Source of the DNA: Komagataeibacter xylinus NBRC 15237
GTDB lineage: Bacteria; Pseudomonadota; Alphaproteobacteria; Acetobacterales; Acetobacteraceae
DNA length: 36,691 nucleotides
Assembly (NCBI RefSeq): GCF_001571345.1
Contig: NZ_BCTP01000030.1
Span: 1-36,691, forward strand
Direction of reading: 5' to 3'
Both the position numbers and the translations under genes were made by a program. Under the pieces are notes generated by a model, which saw only the letters and a list, made by a program, of their open reading frames with translations, was not told the origin of the DNA and made no database searches. Below are positions 9,105 through 18,883 of the stretch, piece by piece; position 1 is the first letter of the stretch; each line of letters opens with the position of its first letter.

Positions 9105-10232
9105 TTACAGCTTGCCTTCAAAAAAGTCCTTCACCTTGCTGAAGAAGCCGGTGCTCTCGGGGCTGCCCTTGGCGTGGCCCGCCGCATCGGTCTCGAATTC
9201 CTCCAGCAATTCGCGCTGGCGCTTGCTCAGGTGGCGCGGGGTCTCGACCACGACCTGAATATACATGTCGCCCCGCGCGGAAGAGCGCAGCACCGAGAAG
9301 CCCTTGCCACGCAGGCGGAAGTGCTCGCCCGTCTGGGTGCCTGCCGGGATCTTGACCTTGGCGCGCGAGCCATCGACCACCGGCACCTCGATCTCGGTGC
9401 CAAGGGCGGCCTGCCCCATGCGCACCGGCACGCGGCAATAGATATTGGCGCCATCGCGCTGGAAGATGGCATGCGCCTCAACCGACACATGCACATACAA
9501 GTCGCCCGCGGGCACGCCCTTGCCGCCCGCCTCGCCCTCGCCGGTGATGCGGATGCGCGTGCCATCCTCAACGCCCGCGGGGATCGAGACCTCGATGGTC
9601 CGGTTCTTTTCCACCGTGCCCGCACCGTGGCATTCCTTGCACGGGTTGCGGATCAGGCGGCCGGTGCCGTGGCAGGTGGGGCAGGGGCGCTCGATGGCGA
9701 AAAAGCCCTGCTGCGCGCGCACCTTGCCCGCGCCGTGGCACGAGGGGCAGGTTTCGGGCGGCTGGTCCTTGTCGGCGGAGCCGGTACCCTCACAGCTTTT
9801 GCAGGTGACGCGGGTGGGAATGGTGATTTCCTTCTTCACCCCCGCGAAGGCCTCGGCGAAGGTGATGCTGACCTGCACCTGGATATCAGCACCCGAGCGG
9901 CGGCCACCGCGCCTGCCGCCCATCATGTCGCCAAACATCTGCTCGAAGATGTCGCCAAGCCCGCCGCCACCGAAGTCGAAGCCACCAGCACCCGGGCCAC
10001 CGCCCTCGAACGCGGCATGGCCAAAGCGGTCATAGGCGGCGCGCTTCTGGTCGTCCTTCAGCACCTCGTAGGCTTCGCTGATTTCCTTGAACTTGTTTTC
10101 CGCTTCCGCATCACCCGGATTGCGGTCGGGATGGTATTTCATGGCCAGCTTGCGATACGCCCGCTTGATCTCGTCGCCATTGGCATCGCGCGAAACTTCA
10201 AGGGCTGCGTAATAATCTATCTTGGTGGCCAT
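9105..10232 (-). CDS. dnaJ: Chaperone protein DnaJ (Hsp40)
   Basis: Co-chaperone that delivers unfolded substrates to DnaK and stimulates its ATPase. The J domain is at about 5-70 with HPD at 34-36. A Gly/Phe-rich linker (GGGPGAGGFDFGGGG) follows. Four CxxCxGxG zinc-binding repeats lie at roughly 145-210 (CKSCEGTG, CPSCHGAG, CPTCHGTG, CKECHGAG), then the C-terminal substrate-binding domains. The length, 375 aa, is typical of a type I DnaJ. It is 190 bases downstream of dnaK on the same strand. An intrinsic terminator lies between them, so expression would rely on read-through or a separate promoter, keeping DnaJ below DnaK. Confidence 0.97.
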   Translation of the reverse strand: MATKIDYYAALEVSRDANGDEIKRAYRKLAMKYHPDRNPGDAEAENKFKEISEAYEVLKDDQKRAAYDRFGHAAFEGGGPGAGGFDFGGGGLGDIFEQMFGDMMGGRRGGRRSGADIQVQVSITFAEAFAGVKKEITIPTRVTCKSCEGTGSADKDQPPETCPSCHGAGKVRAQQGFFAIERPCPTCHGTGRLIRNPCKECHGAGTVEKNRTIEVSIPAGVEDGTRIRITGEGEAGGKGVPAGDLYVHVSVEAHAIFQRDGANIYCRVPVRMGQAALGTEIEVPVVDGSRAKVKIPAGTQTGEHFRLRGKGFSVLRSSARGDMYIQVVVETPRHLSKRQRELLEEFETDAAGHAKGSPESTGFFSKVKDFFEGKL

Positions 10233-10314
10233 GTCGGTCCTCTAGCAAACGCGGCCGCCCGGCTTGTCGCGGCACGATCCTCGCGTTCCATCTGTCGTTG
10301 TCGGGCAGCATATG

Positions 10315-10346
10315 AAAAGCGCCCGTCTTCAAAGAAGCACGGGCGC
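10315..10346 (-). terminator. Intrinsic terminator after dnaK
   Basis: On the minus strand a GC-rich hairpin pairs GCGCCCGT with ACGGGCGC (10339-10346 and 10319-10326). An inner CTTC/GAAG stem and one bulged base lie inside it, and TTTT follows. It sits 76 bases past the dnaK stop and before dnaJ, so it probably attenuates transcription between the two chaperone genes. Confidence 0.8.
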
Positions 10347-10422
10347 CACCTTGGTGGAAGGGGAGCGCGGACCATCAGGCCCGCGCCCCGTTTTCCGAAG
10401 CCTGTATGACGCCTTGCGCCAA

Positions 10423-12330
10423 TCAGGACTTCTTGGAGTCGTCCACGTCCTCGAAGTCGGCGTCGACAACCTTTTCGTCCTTCGGGGCTGCCCCGCCAGC
10501 GGCGGCACCTGCGGCACCCTCGGCCTGGCCTGCCTTGTGGATGGCCTCGCCAACCTTCATGGCAACCTGTGTCAGGTGATCGGTCGCGGTCTTCAGCGCC
10601 TCGGCATCGCTGCCTTCAAGCGCCTTGCGCACGGCGGCGATCGCGGCTTCCGCCTCGGTCTTGTCCGCAGCCGGGATCTTGTCGCCACCTTCAGCAAGGG
10701 ACTTCTCGACCTGATGGGTCATGCCTTCGGCCTGGTTGCGGGCCTCGACCTGCTCCTTCTTGGCCTTGTCGGCCTCGGCATTGGCTTCGGCGTCCTTCAC
10801 CATCTTGTCGATGTCGGACTCGGACAGACCGCCAGAAGCCTGGATCTTGATCTGCTGTTCCTTGCCGGTCGCCTTGTCCTTGGCCGAGACGGACACGATG
10901 CCGTTGGCGTCGATGTCGAAGGTCACCTCGATCTGCGGCACGCCACGCGGCGCGGGGGCGATACCGGTCAGGTCGAAGTTGCCCAGCAGCTTGTTGTCAG
11001 CCGCCATCTCACGCTCGCCCTGATAGACCTTGATGGTCACGGCGTTCTGGTTGTCATCCGCGGTCGAGAAGGTCTGGCTCTTCTTGGTCGGGATGGTCGT
11101 GTTGCGGTCGATCAGGCGGGTGAACACGCCACCCAGCGTCTCGATGCCCAGTGACAGCGGGGTCACGTCGAGCAGCAGCACGTCTTTTACGTCACCCTGC
11201 AGCACCGCACCCTGCACGGCGGCGCCGATGGCGACCACTTCGTCGGGGTTCACGTTGCGGGCGGGTTCCTTGCCGAAGAACTCCTTCACGGCCTCGATCA
11301 CCTTGGGCATGCGGGTCATGCCGCCCACGAGGATGACTTCATTGATCTCACCCGACGAGACGGATGCATCCTTCATCGCCGCGCGGCAGGGCTCGAGCGT
11401 GCGCTGGATCAGGTCATCGACCAGGCTTTCCAGCTTCGCGCGGCTCAGCTTGACCACGAGGTGCTTGGGGCCGGACGCATCAGCGGTGATGAACGGCAGG
11501 TTGATCTCGGTCTCCTTGGATGAGGACAGCTCGATCTTCGCCTTTTCCGCCGCTTCCTTCAGGCGCTGCAGGGCCAGCTTGTCCTGGCGCAGGTCGATGC
11601 CCTGCTCGCGCTTGAACTCGTCGGCCAGGAAACCGATGATACGGGCATCGAAGTCTTCACCACCGAGGAAGGTGTCACCGTTGGTGGACTTCACCTCGAT
11701 CACGCCATCGGAGATCTCGAGGATGGACACGTCGAACGTGCCGCCGCCAAGGTCATAGACCGCGATCGTGCCGCCGTCCTTCTTCTGCAGGCCATAGGCC
11801 AGGGCAGCAGCGGTCGGCTCGTTGATGATGCGCAGCACTTCAAGGCCCGCGATGCGGCCCGCATCCTTCGTGGCCTGGCGCTGGGCGTCGTTGAAGTAAG
11901 CCGGAACGGTGATGACGGCCTGCTTGACCGGCTCGCCAAGATAGGACTCGGCGGTTTCCTTCATCTTGCCCAGGATGAAGGCGGAGATCTGCGCGGGGGC
12001 GTATTTCTTGCCCTGCGCCTCGACCCATGCATCACCATTGTCGCCCTTGACGATCTCGTAGGGGACAAGGCCCTTGTCCTTCGCCACGGTCGGGTCATCA
12101 TAACGGCGGCCGATCAGGCGCTTGACGGCATACAGCGTGTTGGTGGGGTTCGTGACGGCCTGGCGCTTGGCGGCCTGGCCGACGAGCATTTCACCGTTGT
12201 CGGTAAAGGCGACCATCGACGGGGTGGTGCGTGCGCCTTCGCTGTTCTCGATAACCCGCGTCTCGTCGCCTTCACGCACGGCAACGCAGGAATTGGTCGT
12301 ACCAAGGTCGATACCGATAACCTTGCTCAT
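10423..12330 (-). CDS. dnaK: Chaperone protein DnaK (Hsp70)
   Basis: ATP-driven chaperone for folding and heat-shock protection. The ATPase domain begins [13 protein letters not shown]. It contains the phosphate-binding [17 protein letters not shown] and [13 protein letters not shown] signatures, and the linker [16 protein letters not shown] leads into the substrate-binding domain. The C-terminal tail ends in an acidic [13 protein letters not shown] segment typical of the protein. The length, 635 aa, is standard. An AAGGAGAAG ribosome-binding site precedes the ATG. The order grpE-dnaK-dnaJ on the minus strand makes a heat-shock cluster. A candidate sigma-32 promoter lies in the 185-base gap upstream. 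Confidence 0.98.
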   Translation of the reverse strand: MSKVIGIDLGTTNSCVAVREGDETRVIENSEGARTTPSMVAFTDNGEMLVGQAAKRQAVTNPTNTLYAVKRLIGRRYDDPTVAKDKGLVPYEIVKGDNGDAWVEAQGKKYAPAQISAFILGKMKETAESYLGEPVKQAVITVPAYFNDAQRQATKDAGRIAGLEVLRIINEPTAAALAYGLQKKDGGTIAVYDLGGGTFDVSILEISDGVIEVKSTNGDTFLGGEDFDARIIGFLADEFKREQGIDLRQDKLALQRLKEAAEKAKIELSSSKETEINLPFITADASGPKHLVVKLSRAKLESLVDDLIQRTLEPCRAAMKDASVSSGEINEVILVGGMTRMPKVIEAVKEFFGKEPARNVNPDEVVAIGAAVQGAVLQGDVKDVLLLDVTPLSLGIETLGGVFTRLIDRNTTIPTKKSQTFSTADDNQNAVTIKVYQGEREMAADNKLLGNFDLTGIAPAPRGVPQIEVTFDIDANGIVSVSAKDKATGKEQQIKIQASGGLSESDIDKMVKDAEANAEADKAKKEQVEARNQAEGMTHQVEKSLAEGGDKIPAADKTEAEAAIAAVRKALEGSDAEALKTATDHLTQVAMKVGEAIHKAGQAEGAAGAAAGGAAPKDEKVVDADFEDVDDSKKS

Positions 12331-12456
12331 GTAATCTTCTCCTTTTCAGCGGCCTGTCCGGACCCGAAGCATCGGGACAGACCCTTCTTTTTCAGTATTC
12401 AGGCGCGTGGTGCGGACTGTCTTTTTTCACATCCACCCGCATGCCGTTATCATTAT

Positions 12457-12488
12457 CCGATGTAGGCAGCCCATGCGTCGCTTTCAAG
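12457..12488 (-). promoter_or_regulatory. Candidate sigma-32 heat-shock promoter for dnaK
   Basis: On the minus strand CTTGAAA (12482-12488) is followed after 15 bases by CCTACATCGG (12457-12466). This resembles the heat-shock sigma consensus (CTTGAAA, then CCCCAT- or CYTAT-like). It is about 130 bases upstream of the dnaK ATG. Its position in front of a DnaK gene supports the call, although the -10 match is imperfect. Confidence 0.45.
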
Positions 12489-12515
12489 AGGATCCAGCCA
12501 TGCACGGGCGGGATT

Positions 12516-13115
12516 TCACCCTGCCTGCGCCGGTCCTTTTGACACGACCACCATGGCCGGCCTGAGCAGCCGCCCGTGCAGGGTCCAGGCCGGGGTCCAG
12601 GCCTCCATCACGGTATCGGCGGGGTGTTCGTCGCTGTGCTGCTGGCTCATGGCCTGATGCAGGTTGGCGTCGAAGGGCTTGCCCTTCGCGTCTTCCGCCT
12701 TGATGCCGTTGCGCTCGAGAATGCCCATGAACGAACGCTCGGTGCTCTCGATGCCTTCGCGCATGCTGGTCAGCAGCTTGTCCTCTCCCTCGACGGGCTT
12801 GGGCAGGCTGGCGAGCGCGCGCTTGAGGTTCTCGGCGGCCTCGACCACGTCCTTGGCGAATTTCTGCACGGCGTACTGCCGGGCATCTTCCACTTCGCGC
12901 TTGGTACGGGTGCGCAGGTTCTGCATGTCGGCTTCCGCGCGCATCCACTTGTCGCGCATGGCCGAGACTTCGGCTTCAAGCTCGGCTATGCGCGGGTCTG
13001 ATCCGGCCTCCGCCTCGGGCTGGGGCGCTGCCGCCTCATGGGCGTGCGCGTCGGAGGGCGTGCCGTCGCCCTGGGGGGCGTCGGAAAAGGGGGTGGGGTC
13101 TGTGTTCTCGCTCAT
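12516..13115 (-). CDS. grpE: Nucleotide exchange factor GrpE
   Basis: Releases ADP from DnaK, completing its chaperone cycle. The N-terminal region is acidic and disordered (MSENTDPTPFSDAPQ). A long coiled-coil helix follows at about 38-100 (RIAELEAEVSAMRDKWMRAEADMQNLRTRTKRE). The C-terminal beta domain ends in the conserved TLHGRLLRPAMVVVSKG. I set the start at 13115 (199 aa) because AAGAG lies just before that ATG. An upstream ATG at 13151 would add 12 unconserved residues. It lies upstream of dnaK on the same strand. hrcA, its common partner, is not visible beside it. Confidence 0.95.
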   Translation of the reverse strand: MSENTDPTPFSDAPQGDGTPSDAHAHEAAAPQPEAEAGSDPRIAELEAEVSAMRDKWMRAEADMQNLRTRTKREVEDARQYAVQKFAKDVVEAAENLKRALASLPKPVEGEDKLLTSMREGIESTERSFMGILERNGIKAEDAKGKPFDANLHQAMSQQHSDEHPADTVMEAWTPAWTLHGRLLRPAMVVVSKGPAQAG

Positions 13116-13359
13116 GCTCTTACAAGTAGGTAACGACTGGCCGATGGGCAAGGCATTGCGCTCCCGGCAGGCATGCCGATTTTGCGCAACGTCCCTGCCG
13201 TGAACGGAACAGCCGGAATGACGTTGTCATTGCAGTGGATCGCGGCACCCGCATCCCCTCATGACATGCGGGCGGTTATGACGCTATGCTGCGCGCGCCT
13301 GCCAGGCAAGATGCTGGCGGTCATGCCCGGATCGGCGAAGGAGCAAAAAGAGAGCCCCC

Positions 13360-14070
13360 ATGGAGCCAACGAAACAGACGATCGTGCTGGTTGACGATGA
13401 CAGGAACATCCTGACCTCCGTGCAGATGACACTGGAGGCGGAAGGCTTCATCGTCCGCACCTATACCGATGGGGAGAGCGCGCTGCATGGTCTGTCATCG
13501 CGCCCCGCCGACCTGGCGGTGCTCGATATCAAGATGCCGCGCATGGACGGGATGGAACTGCTCCAGCGCCTGCGCGCGCGCTCGCAGCTGCCGGTGATCT
13601 TCCTGTCCTCCAAGGATGAGGAGGTGGACCAGCTCATGGGCCTGCGGCTGGGGGCGGATGACTACATCACCAAGCCGTTCTCGCAGCGCCTGCTGCTCGA
13701 GCGCATCCGTGCGCTGCTGCGCCGCAACGAGGTCAGCCGCAGCGAGGCGGCGGGCATCAGCCCCACCGGCACCATGGTGCGCGGCGGCCTGTCGCTTGAT
13801 GAAACCCGCCACCAGTGCCTGTGGCACGGACGCGACATCCAGCTTACGGTCACCGAGTTCCTGCTCGTCAAGGCGCTGGCCGCCCGCCCCGGCCTGGTCA
13901 AGTCACGCGACCAGTTGATCGACGCCGCCTATGGCGAGAACATCTATGTGGATGACCGCACCATCGACAGCCACATCAAGCGCGTGCGCAAGAAGTTCCG
14001 GCAGGTGGATGACGAGTTCAACCAGATCGAGACGCTGTACGGCATCGGCTACCGCTACAAGGAAGAATGA
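13360..14070 (+). CDS. chvI: ChvI-type response regulator
   Basis: DNA-binding output half of an envelope or acid-stress two-component system. The receiver domain has the acidic pocket VDDD (11-14), phospho-acceptor Asp56 in LAVLDIKMP, and the conserved Lys in ITKPF. The winged-helix OmpR/PhoB domain fills the C-terminal half and ends with [26 protein letters not shown], very like ChvI of alphaproteobacteria. The length, 236 aa, fits. The start ATG at 13360 is preceded by an AGAGAG stretch. It overlaps the kinase gene by 4 bases. In relatives this pair controls exopolysaccharide, envelope and acid responses, which would suit an acid-producing bacterium. Confidence 0.9.
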   Translation: MEPTKQTIVLVDDDRNILTSVQMTLEAEGFIVRTYTDGESALHGLSSRPADLAVLDIKMPRMDGMELLQRLRARSQLPVIFLSSKDEEVDQLMGLRLGADDYITKPFSQRLLLERIRALLRRNEVSRSEAAGISPTGTMVRGGLSLDETRHQCLWHGRDIQLTVTEFLLVKALAARPGLVKSRDQLIDAAYGENIYVDDRTIDSHIKRVRKKFRQVDDEFNQIETLYGIGYRYKEE

Positions 14071-15851
14071 CCTCGCCGGTGTCCCGTCTCTTTGTATCAG
14101 CACTCCCGCTTCCACGCCCGCTGCGCCGCCTGCTGCCCCGGCGGTGGAGCGGGGAGCGGCAGAACGCGGTTGCGGAATTCATGGAATACCGCTCCCGGCT
14201 GGTCTCGCCGCTCATGCGGCGCATCCTGCTGGTCAATACGCTGCCGCTTGGCCTGCTGGCGCTGACGCTGCTGTACCTGACCCAGTTCCAGAACAGCCTG
14301 CTTGAGGCCGAGGTATCAGCCCTGCGCGAGCAGGCGCGCATCTATGCCGGTGCCCTGGGGCAGAGTGCCGTGATCGTGTCGCGCCGCGACGTGACGCTGG
14401 CCCCTGATCTTGCCGGCCCGCTGCTGCTGCGCCTGACCGAACCCAGCCCGAGTGCCCATGCCCGCCTGTTTGCCCCCGATGGGCAGGTCGTGGCCGACAG
14501 CCGCGTGGAACAGGCAGGCTTCGGCATCAAGGCCACGCCGTTGCCACCGGCCGAGGAAGACGAGCACGCAAGCCCCCCCCACGGCACATCGATCAATATG
14601 GGCGAGCGGCTGTATAACTGGCTTCTGGCGCAGTTGCCCACGCTCTCGGGCGAGCGGATCATGACGCTGGACACGCCGGATTCAGACCCGTCGATCCAGC
14701 CCGTAACCCAGCCCGATGGCACGCGGGTGATGGAGATCCCGCCCTATATCCGCCGCAACGCCGACCACCAGCTCATGGTCACGGTAGCCGAGCCGGTCAT
14801 GCATGCGGGGCAGACCACGGTGGGCATCATCCAGCTCACGCGTGAGGCGCGTGATGTCGACCGCTCGCTGTTTGCTGTGCGCTCGTCCATCCTGTCGCTG
14901 TTTCTCATGGCGCTGGCGCTGACCATCCTGCTCTCGTGGTATCTGTCGCTCACCATTGCACGCCCGCTGCTGCGGCTGGCCGCCTCGGCCCATACCATGC
15001 GCGAATCCTCCGACCGCACCGACATGGTGCCCGAGCGCCTGCTGGCCCGGCGCGACGAGATTGGCGAGGTCGCCCGCGCATTGCAGGACAGTGCGAGCGC
15101 GCTGTGGGCGCGCATGGACGCCATCGAGCGCTTTGCCGCCGATGTCAGCCACGAGATCAAGAACCCGCTCTCCTCCATCCGCTCGGCCATTGAAAGCCTG
15201 CTGCGCATTGATGACCCCGCGCGCCAGCGCCGCCTCATGTCGATCATCAATGACGACGTGCGCAGGCTCGACCGGCTGATTACCGATATTTCCGATGCCA
15301 GCCGCGTGGATGCCGAACTCTCGCGCATCCGCGCCGAGCCGGTGGCCATCGTGCCGCTGTTGTCCGTGCTGGCCGAGATCCATCAGGCCACGCGCCAGCC
15401 GGGCCAGCCCTTCATGGCGGTGGCCAGCAGCGGCGACAGCCCGGAGCGCAGGCTGGTGGTGCTGGCGGTGGAGGACCGGCTGGTACAGGTGCTGCGCAAC
15501 CTGATTGGCAACGCCATCTCGTTCTCGCCGCCCGATGGCAAGATCCTGCTCAGCGCGGTGCCCGCGGGCGGCATGGTGGAGATTGCGGTCAGCGATGAAG
15601 GGCCGGGCATTCCGCAGGCCAAGCTCGACAACATTTTCGACCGCTTTTATTCCGAGCGGCCCAGCAGCGAGAATTTTGGCCAGCATTCCGGCCTGGGCCT
15701 GTCAATCAGCAAGCAGATCATCGAGGCCCTGCGCGGCACCATCAGCGCCGAAAACCGCGTCGATGCCGATGGCCACGTGCAGGGTGCCCGCTTCGTGATC
15801 TGCCTGCCGCGCGTGGACGTGAAGGGCGAGGTCAGCCGACCTCATCCGTAG
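14067..15851 (+). CDS. chvG: ChvG/ExoS-type sensor histidine kinase
   Basis: Membrane sensor kinase partner of ChvI. After a basic N-terminal tail, the first membrane helix is near [20 protein letters not shown] periplasmic sensing domain of about 200 residues follows, then a second helix ([19 protein letters not shown]) and a HAMP linker. The HisKA segment is [23 protein letters not shown] with phospho-acceptor His362, and the HATPase domain contains [19 protein letters not shown] and [10 protein letters not shown]. The length, 594 aa, is typical. Translation is coupled to chvI through ATGA. The 3' end overlaps the 3' end of convergent pqqE by 20 bases, leaving no room for a terminator. The hprK/PTS genes that often follow in other alphaproteobacteria are absent. 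Confidence 0.9.
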   Translation: MTSPVSRLFVSALPLPRPLRRLLPRRWSGERQNAVAEFMEYRSRLVSPLMRRILLVNTLPLGLLALTLLYLTQFQNSLLEAEVSALREQARIYAGALGQSAVIVSRRDVTLAPDLAGPLLLRLTEPSPSAHARLFAPDGQVVADSRVEQAGFGIKATPLPPAEEDEHASPPHGTSINMGERLYNWLLAQLPTLSGERIMTLDTPDSDPSIQPVTQPDGTRVMEIPPYIRRNADHQLMVTVAEPVMHAGQTTVGIIQLTREARDVDRSLFAVRSSILSLFLMALALTILLSWYLSLTIARPLLRLAASAHTMRESSDRTDMVPERLLARRDEIGEVARALQDSASALWARMDAIERFAADVSHEIKNPLSSIRSAIESLLRIDDPARQRRLMSIINDDVRRLDRLITDISDASRVDAELSRIRAEPVAIVPLLSVLAEIHQATRQPGQPFMAVASSGDSPERRLVVLAVEDRLVQVLRNLIGNAISFSPPDGKILLSAVPAGGMVEIAVSDEGPGIPQAKLDNIFDRFYSERPSSENFGQHSGLGLSISKQIIEALRGTISAENRVDADGHVQGARFVICLPRVDVKGEVSRPHP

Positions 15852-16938
15852 CGCGCGCATACCGCCGGTAGCGAAAGGGCGGTGGCGCGGCGGGCAGGGT
15901 GTCGAGAACGGCCTTGACCCGCTCATGGTCAGGTGCCCGCGAACACACCGGGTCGGTCGCGGCCGCATCACCTGCCAGCGCCAGGGCCTGACAGCGGCAG
16001 CCGCCCCAGTCCTTCTCACGCTGGTCGCAGCTCCGGCAGGGCTGGGGCATCCAGTCCGTGCCGCGGAACATGGTAAAAAGCGGAGCCTCGCGCCAGATAT
16101 GGTCCAGCGTGTCATGCCTTACGTCAGGGAAGGCGACGTTGGGGATGGTCTCCGCCGCATGGCACGGCAGCACCCGGCCCGAGGGCGAGATGTTGATGAA
16201 CCGTCGCCCCCAGCCGCCCATGCACGGCTTGGGCCGGTCGGCATAGTAATCGGGGGTGACATAATCGATGGTCAGGCGACCTTCGTATTTTTTCCGCGCT
16301 GCCTCCACCGCCTGCGTGGTCTGCTCAAGCTGGGCGGCGGTGGGCATGAGGGCCTCGCGGTTGGCCAGCCCCCAGCCATAATACTGCGTATGGGCAATCT
16401 CGACCCGGCGCGCGCCCATCTGGATGGCCGCTTCAAGCATCTGCGGCACGCGCCCGGCGTTTTCGCGGTAGATGACGAAGTTGAGCGTAAGCGGCATGCC
16501 GTCGGCGGCGACCAGCCGCGCCGCCTCGATCTTGCGGGCCTGCGCGCCCTTCATGCCGCCGACAAGCTCGGCATTTGCCGTATCTATATCCTGAAACGAA
16601 AGCTGGACGTGATCGAGTCCCGCTTCCACCAGCGCGGGGAAGGTCTTCGCGTTAAGCAGCACGCCGGAGGTAATGAGGTTGGTGTACAGCCCCAGCCCCA
16701 CGGCATGGCGGATGAGTTCGGGCAGGTCGGGGCGGCTCATCGGCTCGCCGCCCGAAAAATGCACCTGCAGCACCCCCATCTCGGCGGCCTGATCGAGCAC
16801 GCTGATCCACTCGGCGGTGGAAAGTTCGTTGCGGCGCGGCTCCAGCGCCAGCGGGTTGGAACAGTACGGGCACTGCAACGGGCAGCGATGCGTGAGTTCC
16901 GCCAGCAGGCTCATGGGCGAGAGAATGGTTTTGGTCAT
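15832..16938 (-). CDS. pqqE: PqqA peptide cyclase (radical SAM)
   Basis: Radical SAM enzyme that forms the carbon-carbon bond between Glu and Tyr of PqqA, the first committed step of pyrroloquinoline quinone synthesis. The radical SAM cluster motif is CPLQCPYC with Cys19, Cys23 and Cys26. The C-terminal SPASM region holds the auxiliary cluster cysteines (KPCMGGWG, LPCHAAE, PCRSCDQREKDWGGCRC). The length, 368 aa, is normal. The start overlaps the pqqD stop by 4 bases. It works with PqqD, which presents the peptide. The 3' end overlaps chvG on the other strand. Confidence 0.97.
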   Translation of the reverse strand: MTKTILSPMSLLAELTHRCPLQCPYCSNPLALEPRRNELSTAEWISVLDQAAEMGVLQVHFSGGEPMSRPDLPELIRHAVGLGLYTNLITSGVLLNAKTFPALVEAGLDHVQLSFQDIDTANAELVGGMKGAQARKIEAARLVAADGMPLTLNFVIYRENAGRVPQMLEAAIQMGARRVEIAHTQYYGWGLANREALMPTAAQLEQTTQAVEAARKKYEGRLTIDYVTPDYYADRPKPCMGGWGRRFINISPSGRVLPCHAAETIPNVAFPDVRHDTLDHIWREAPLFTMFRGTDWMPQPCRSCDQREKDWGGCRCQALALAGDAAATDPVCSRAPDHERVKAVLDTLPAAPPPFRYRRYARATDEVG

Positions 16939-17216
16939 ACCACCAGCACCTGTCGGGTCATGAGGTCATTCACCATGACATGGACATCGCGCCCGATCAC
17001 ATCAACCGGGGCCGCGAAGCGGGTGGCCAGATCGGCAATGATCTGGCCCAGCGTGCGCGTGCCATCGACCAGTTTGAGCACCTCGGCCGCGATGGGATCG
17101 GGAATGAAAGCCCGCTCCGGCGCCTGGATGATCCAGCGCTCGCGCACGCGGTCATGCTGGAGCCGGACCCCGCGCGCGAAGCGGATAACGCTGTCGTCCG
17201 TGAGGTCTGCGCTCAT
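16935..17216 (-). CDS. pqqD: PQQ biosynthesis peptide chaperone PqqD
   Basis: Small RiPP recognition-element protein that binds the PqqA peptide and hands it to PqqE. The winged-helix-like RRE domain spans most of the 93 residues (FARGVRLQHDRVRERWIIQAPERAF near the N-terminus, then EVLKLVDGTRTLGQIIADLATRF). The family length matches. It overlaps pqqC at its start and pqqE at its end, 4 bases each, which suggests coupled translation and near-equal amounts of D and E. Confidence 0.95.
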   Translation of the reverse strand: MSADLTDDSVIRFARGVRLQHDRVRERWIIQAPERAFIPDPIAAEVLKLVDGTRTLGQIIADLATRFAAPVDVIGRDVHVMVNDLMTRQVLVV

Positions 17217-17950
17217 GCCACGTCCGGGCGGAACGCACCGGGGGGAATGCGGCCGGGATTGACGTAGCCATATTCCAGCTCATCAAGCATGGCCCACAGC
17301 ACGCCGCACTTGAACTTGAGCGCGCCCAGCACGGCCTGCTGCTGCGCGGGCGTGCGGGCATGTTCCTTCACATAACCCAGCGCGAAGTCGGAATCACGCG
17401 GGGCCTGTGTCAGGCGCGGCTGGAAGTAGGCCAGCGTCTCGGGCGTGATGAAGTCGTAATGACGCAGCATGCCCGCCACGCGCTCGCTGATGATGGTGGG
17501 CGAGAACAGCTCGGTCAGCGACGAGGCAATGGCCTCGAGGATGGAGCGGTCGCGCACGAAGGCCACATACGCATCCACCGCGAAGCGGGTGGCGGGCAGC
17601 AGCCCTTCAAGCGACTCCACATAGGCGCGGTCCAGCCCCAGCCCGTCGGTCAGCTTGAGCCAGCGTGCGACACCACCGGTGCCCGGTGCGTCGCCATCAT
17701 GGTCAACCAGCCGCCTGCGCCATTCACGCCGCAGTTCCGCCGTGGGCAGGCGGGCGAGCAGCGTTGCGTCCTTGGCGGGAATGCTGGCCTGGTAATAATA
17801 GCGGTTCAGCGCCCAGGCCTGCACCTGCGCGCGGTTGAGCCTGCCATCATGCAGCGCGCGGTGGAAAGGGTGCAGGTTGTGGTAGCGTTCCGCCCCGATG
17901 GCGCGGAGTGCGGCTTCAAGTTCATCAGGGGAAAGCAGGGGTGCGCTCAT
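17213..17950 (-). CDS. pqqC: Pyrroloquinoline-quinone synthase
   Basis: Cofactor-free oxidase that performs the last step of PQQ synthesis, ring closure and eight-electron oxidation of AHQQ using molecular oxygen. The TENA/THI-4-like helical fold is recognisable from RYHNLHPFHRALHDGRLNRAQVQAWALNRYYYQASIPAKDA near the N-terminus, with active-site His and Tyr residues, and from SLTELFSPTIISERVAGMLRHYDFI in the middle. The length, 245 aa, is typical. Four-base overlaps on both sides (pqqB and pqqD) indicate a tightly coupled operon. Confidence 0.97.
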   Translation of the reverse strand: MSAPLLSPDELEAALRAIGAERYHNLHPFHRALHDGRLNRAQVQAWALNRYYYQASIPAKDATLLARLPTAELRREWRRRLVDHDGDAPGTGGVARWLKLTDGLGLDRAYVESLEGLLPATRFAVDAYVAFVRDRSILEAIASSLTELFSPTIISERVAGMLRHYDFITPETLAYFQPRLTQAPRDSDFALGYVKEHARTPAQQQAVLGALKFKCGVLWAMLDELEYGYVNPGRIPPGAFRPDVA

Positions 17951-18870
17951 GCCGTAATCCTCATCCCGTCATGGGAGATTTCCCACCCTGCGGCCTCGAC
18001 GGCAGCGCGCTCGGGCGTATCCGCCAGCAGCACAGGGTTGGAATTGTTGATGTGTATGAAAATCCTGCGCTTGATGCCCAGGTCACGCAGGGCGGCGATG
18101 GTGCCGTCCATGCCATCCATGGACATATGGCCCATGCGGCGGCCGGTCTTCTCGCCCAGGCCCGCGCGCACCATCTCGTCATCCACCCACAGCGTGCCGT
18201 CAAAGAACACGGCATCCGCCCCGCGCAGGCGCACGCGCAGGTTGTCGGTCATGCGCGCGCAGCCGGGCACGAAGCACACACGGTGGCTACCATCGGAGAT
18301 TTCGAGGCCGATCGTCTCGCCATTTTCGCATATGGCGGCGGGGTCGGGGCCGGACTCGGCATAAAGCGGCACCTTGCCGGGCACGGCAAACGGCACGATG
18401 GTCAGGCCCGCGGGCGTGCCATCGGTCAGCTTCAGCGCCACGGGCTGGTCGAGTCCCATCGGTTCACGGGTCACGACCGCGCGGTTCAGGGCCTCAAAAA
18501 TGGGGTTGGCATCCAGCATGGACAGCACTTCGGGCGTGGCCAGAAGGGTAAAGGGCTGTCGCTCGCGCAGGGTGAGCAGGCCGGTGATGGTATCCACCTC
18601 GCCGCCTGTCAGGATCACGCCAGCGATGGGCGTGGAACGCAGGCCCTCGCTGGGGTGCAGCGCCGGGGTCTGGTTGATCTGGGTGCGCAGGTCAGGCGAT
18701 GCGTTGACCACGAACCAGTTTTTTCCATCTCCGCTGATGGCGATGGAAGCCTGTGTGCGGGGCAGGGCTGCCGGATCGCCGGCCCTGGCCCGCCTGCAAC
18801 CGGGAGCGTTGGAGTTCCATTGGGGAAATCCGCCACCCGCCGCCGCGCCGAGAACGATAATGTCGATCAT
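17947..18870 (-). CDS. pqqB: PQQ biosynthesis protein PqqB
   Basis: Metallo-beta-lactamase-fold protein of the PQQ pathway, thought to be a hydroxylase acting on the excised Glu-Tyr intermediate. The N-terminus IIVLGAAAGGGFPQWN is diagnostic, and the C-terminal MGHMSMDGMDGTIAAL matches the family. In the region where the fold usually carries an H-x-D-H metal motif the sequence is GGEVDTITGLLTLRERQ, so the motif is degenerate. PqqB proteins are known to vary here. The length, 307 aa, is usual. It begins 59 bases after pqqA, beyond a terminator-like hairpin, and overlaps pqqC by 4 bases. Confidence 0.96.
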   Translation of the reverse strand: MIDIIVLGAAAGGGFPQWNSNAPGCRRARAGDPAALPRTQASIAISGDGKNWFVVNASPDLRTQINQTPALHPSEGLRSTPIAGVILTGGEVDTITGLLTLRERQPFTLLATPEVLSMLDANPIFEALNRAVVTREPMGLDQPVALKLTDGTPAGLTIVPFAVPGKVPLYAESGPDPAAICENGETIGLEISDGSHRVCFVPGCARMTDNLRVRLRGADAVFFDGTLWVDDEMVRAGLGEKTGRRMGHMSMDGMDGTIAALRDLGIKRRIFIHINNSNPVLLADTPERAAVEAAGWEISHDGMRITA

Positions 18871-18883
18871 GGACGCAGAGTGT

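Noticed and set aside
8814-10409. Open frame of 531 codons opposite dnaJ
   Set aside because: Antisense shadow covering dnaJ and intergenic DNA; composition is a by-product of the dnaJ codon pattern.
10264-11154. Long open frame on the plus strand opposite dnaK
   Set aside because: It is a shadow of dnaK in GC-rich DNA. Its composition is biased and no domain is visible, while the minus-strand frame is an unmistakable Hsp70.
12484-12948. Alternative minus-strand frame overlapping grpE
   Set aside because: Out-of-frame shadow of grpE; the grpE frame holds all family features.
15925-17262. Open frame of 445 codons opposite pqqE and pqqD
   Set aside because: Antisense shadow. The two minus-strand genes are certain and the plus-strand product has no recognisable motif.
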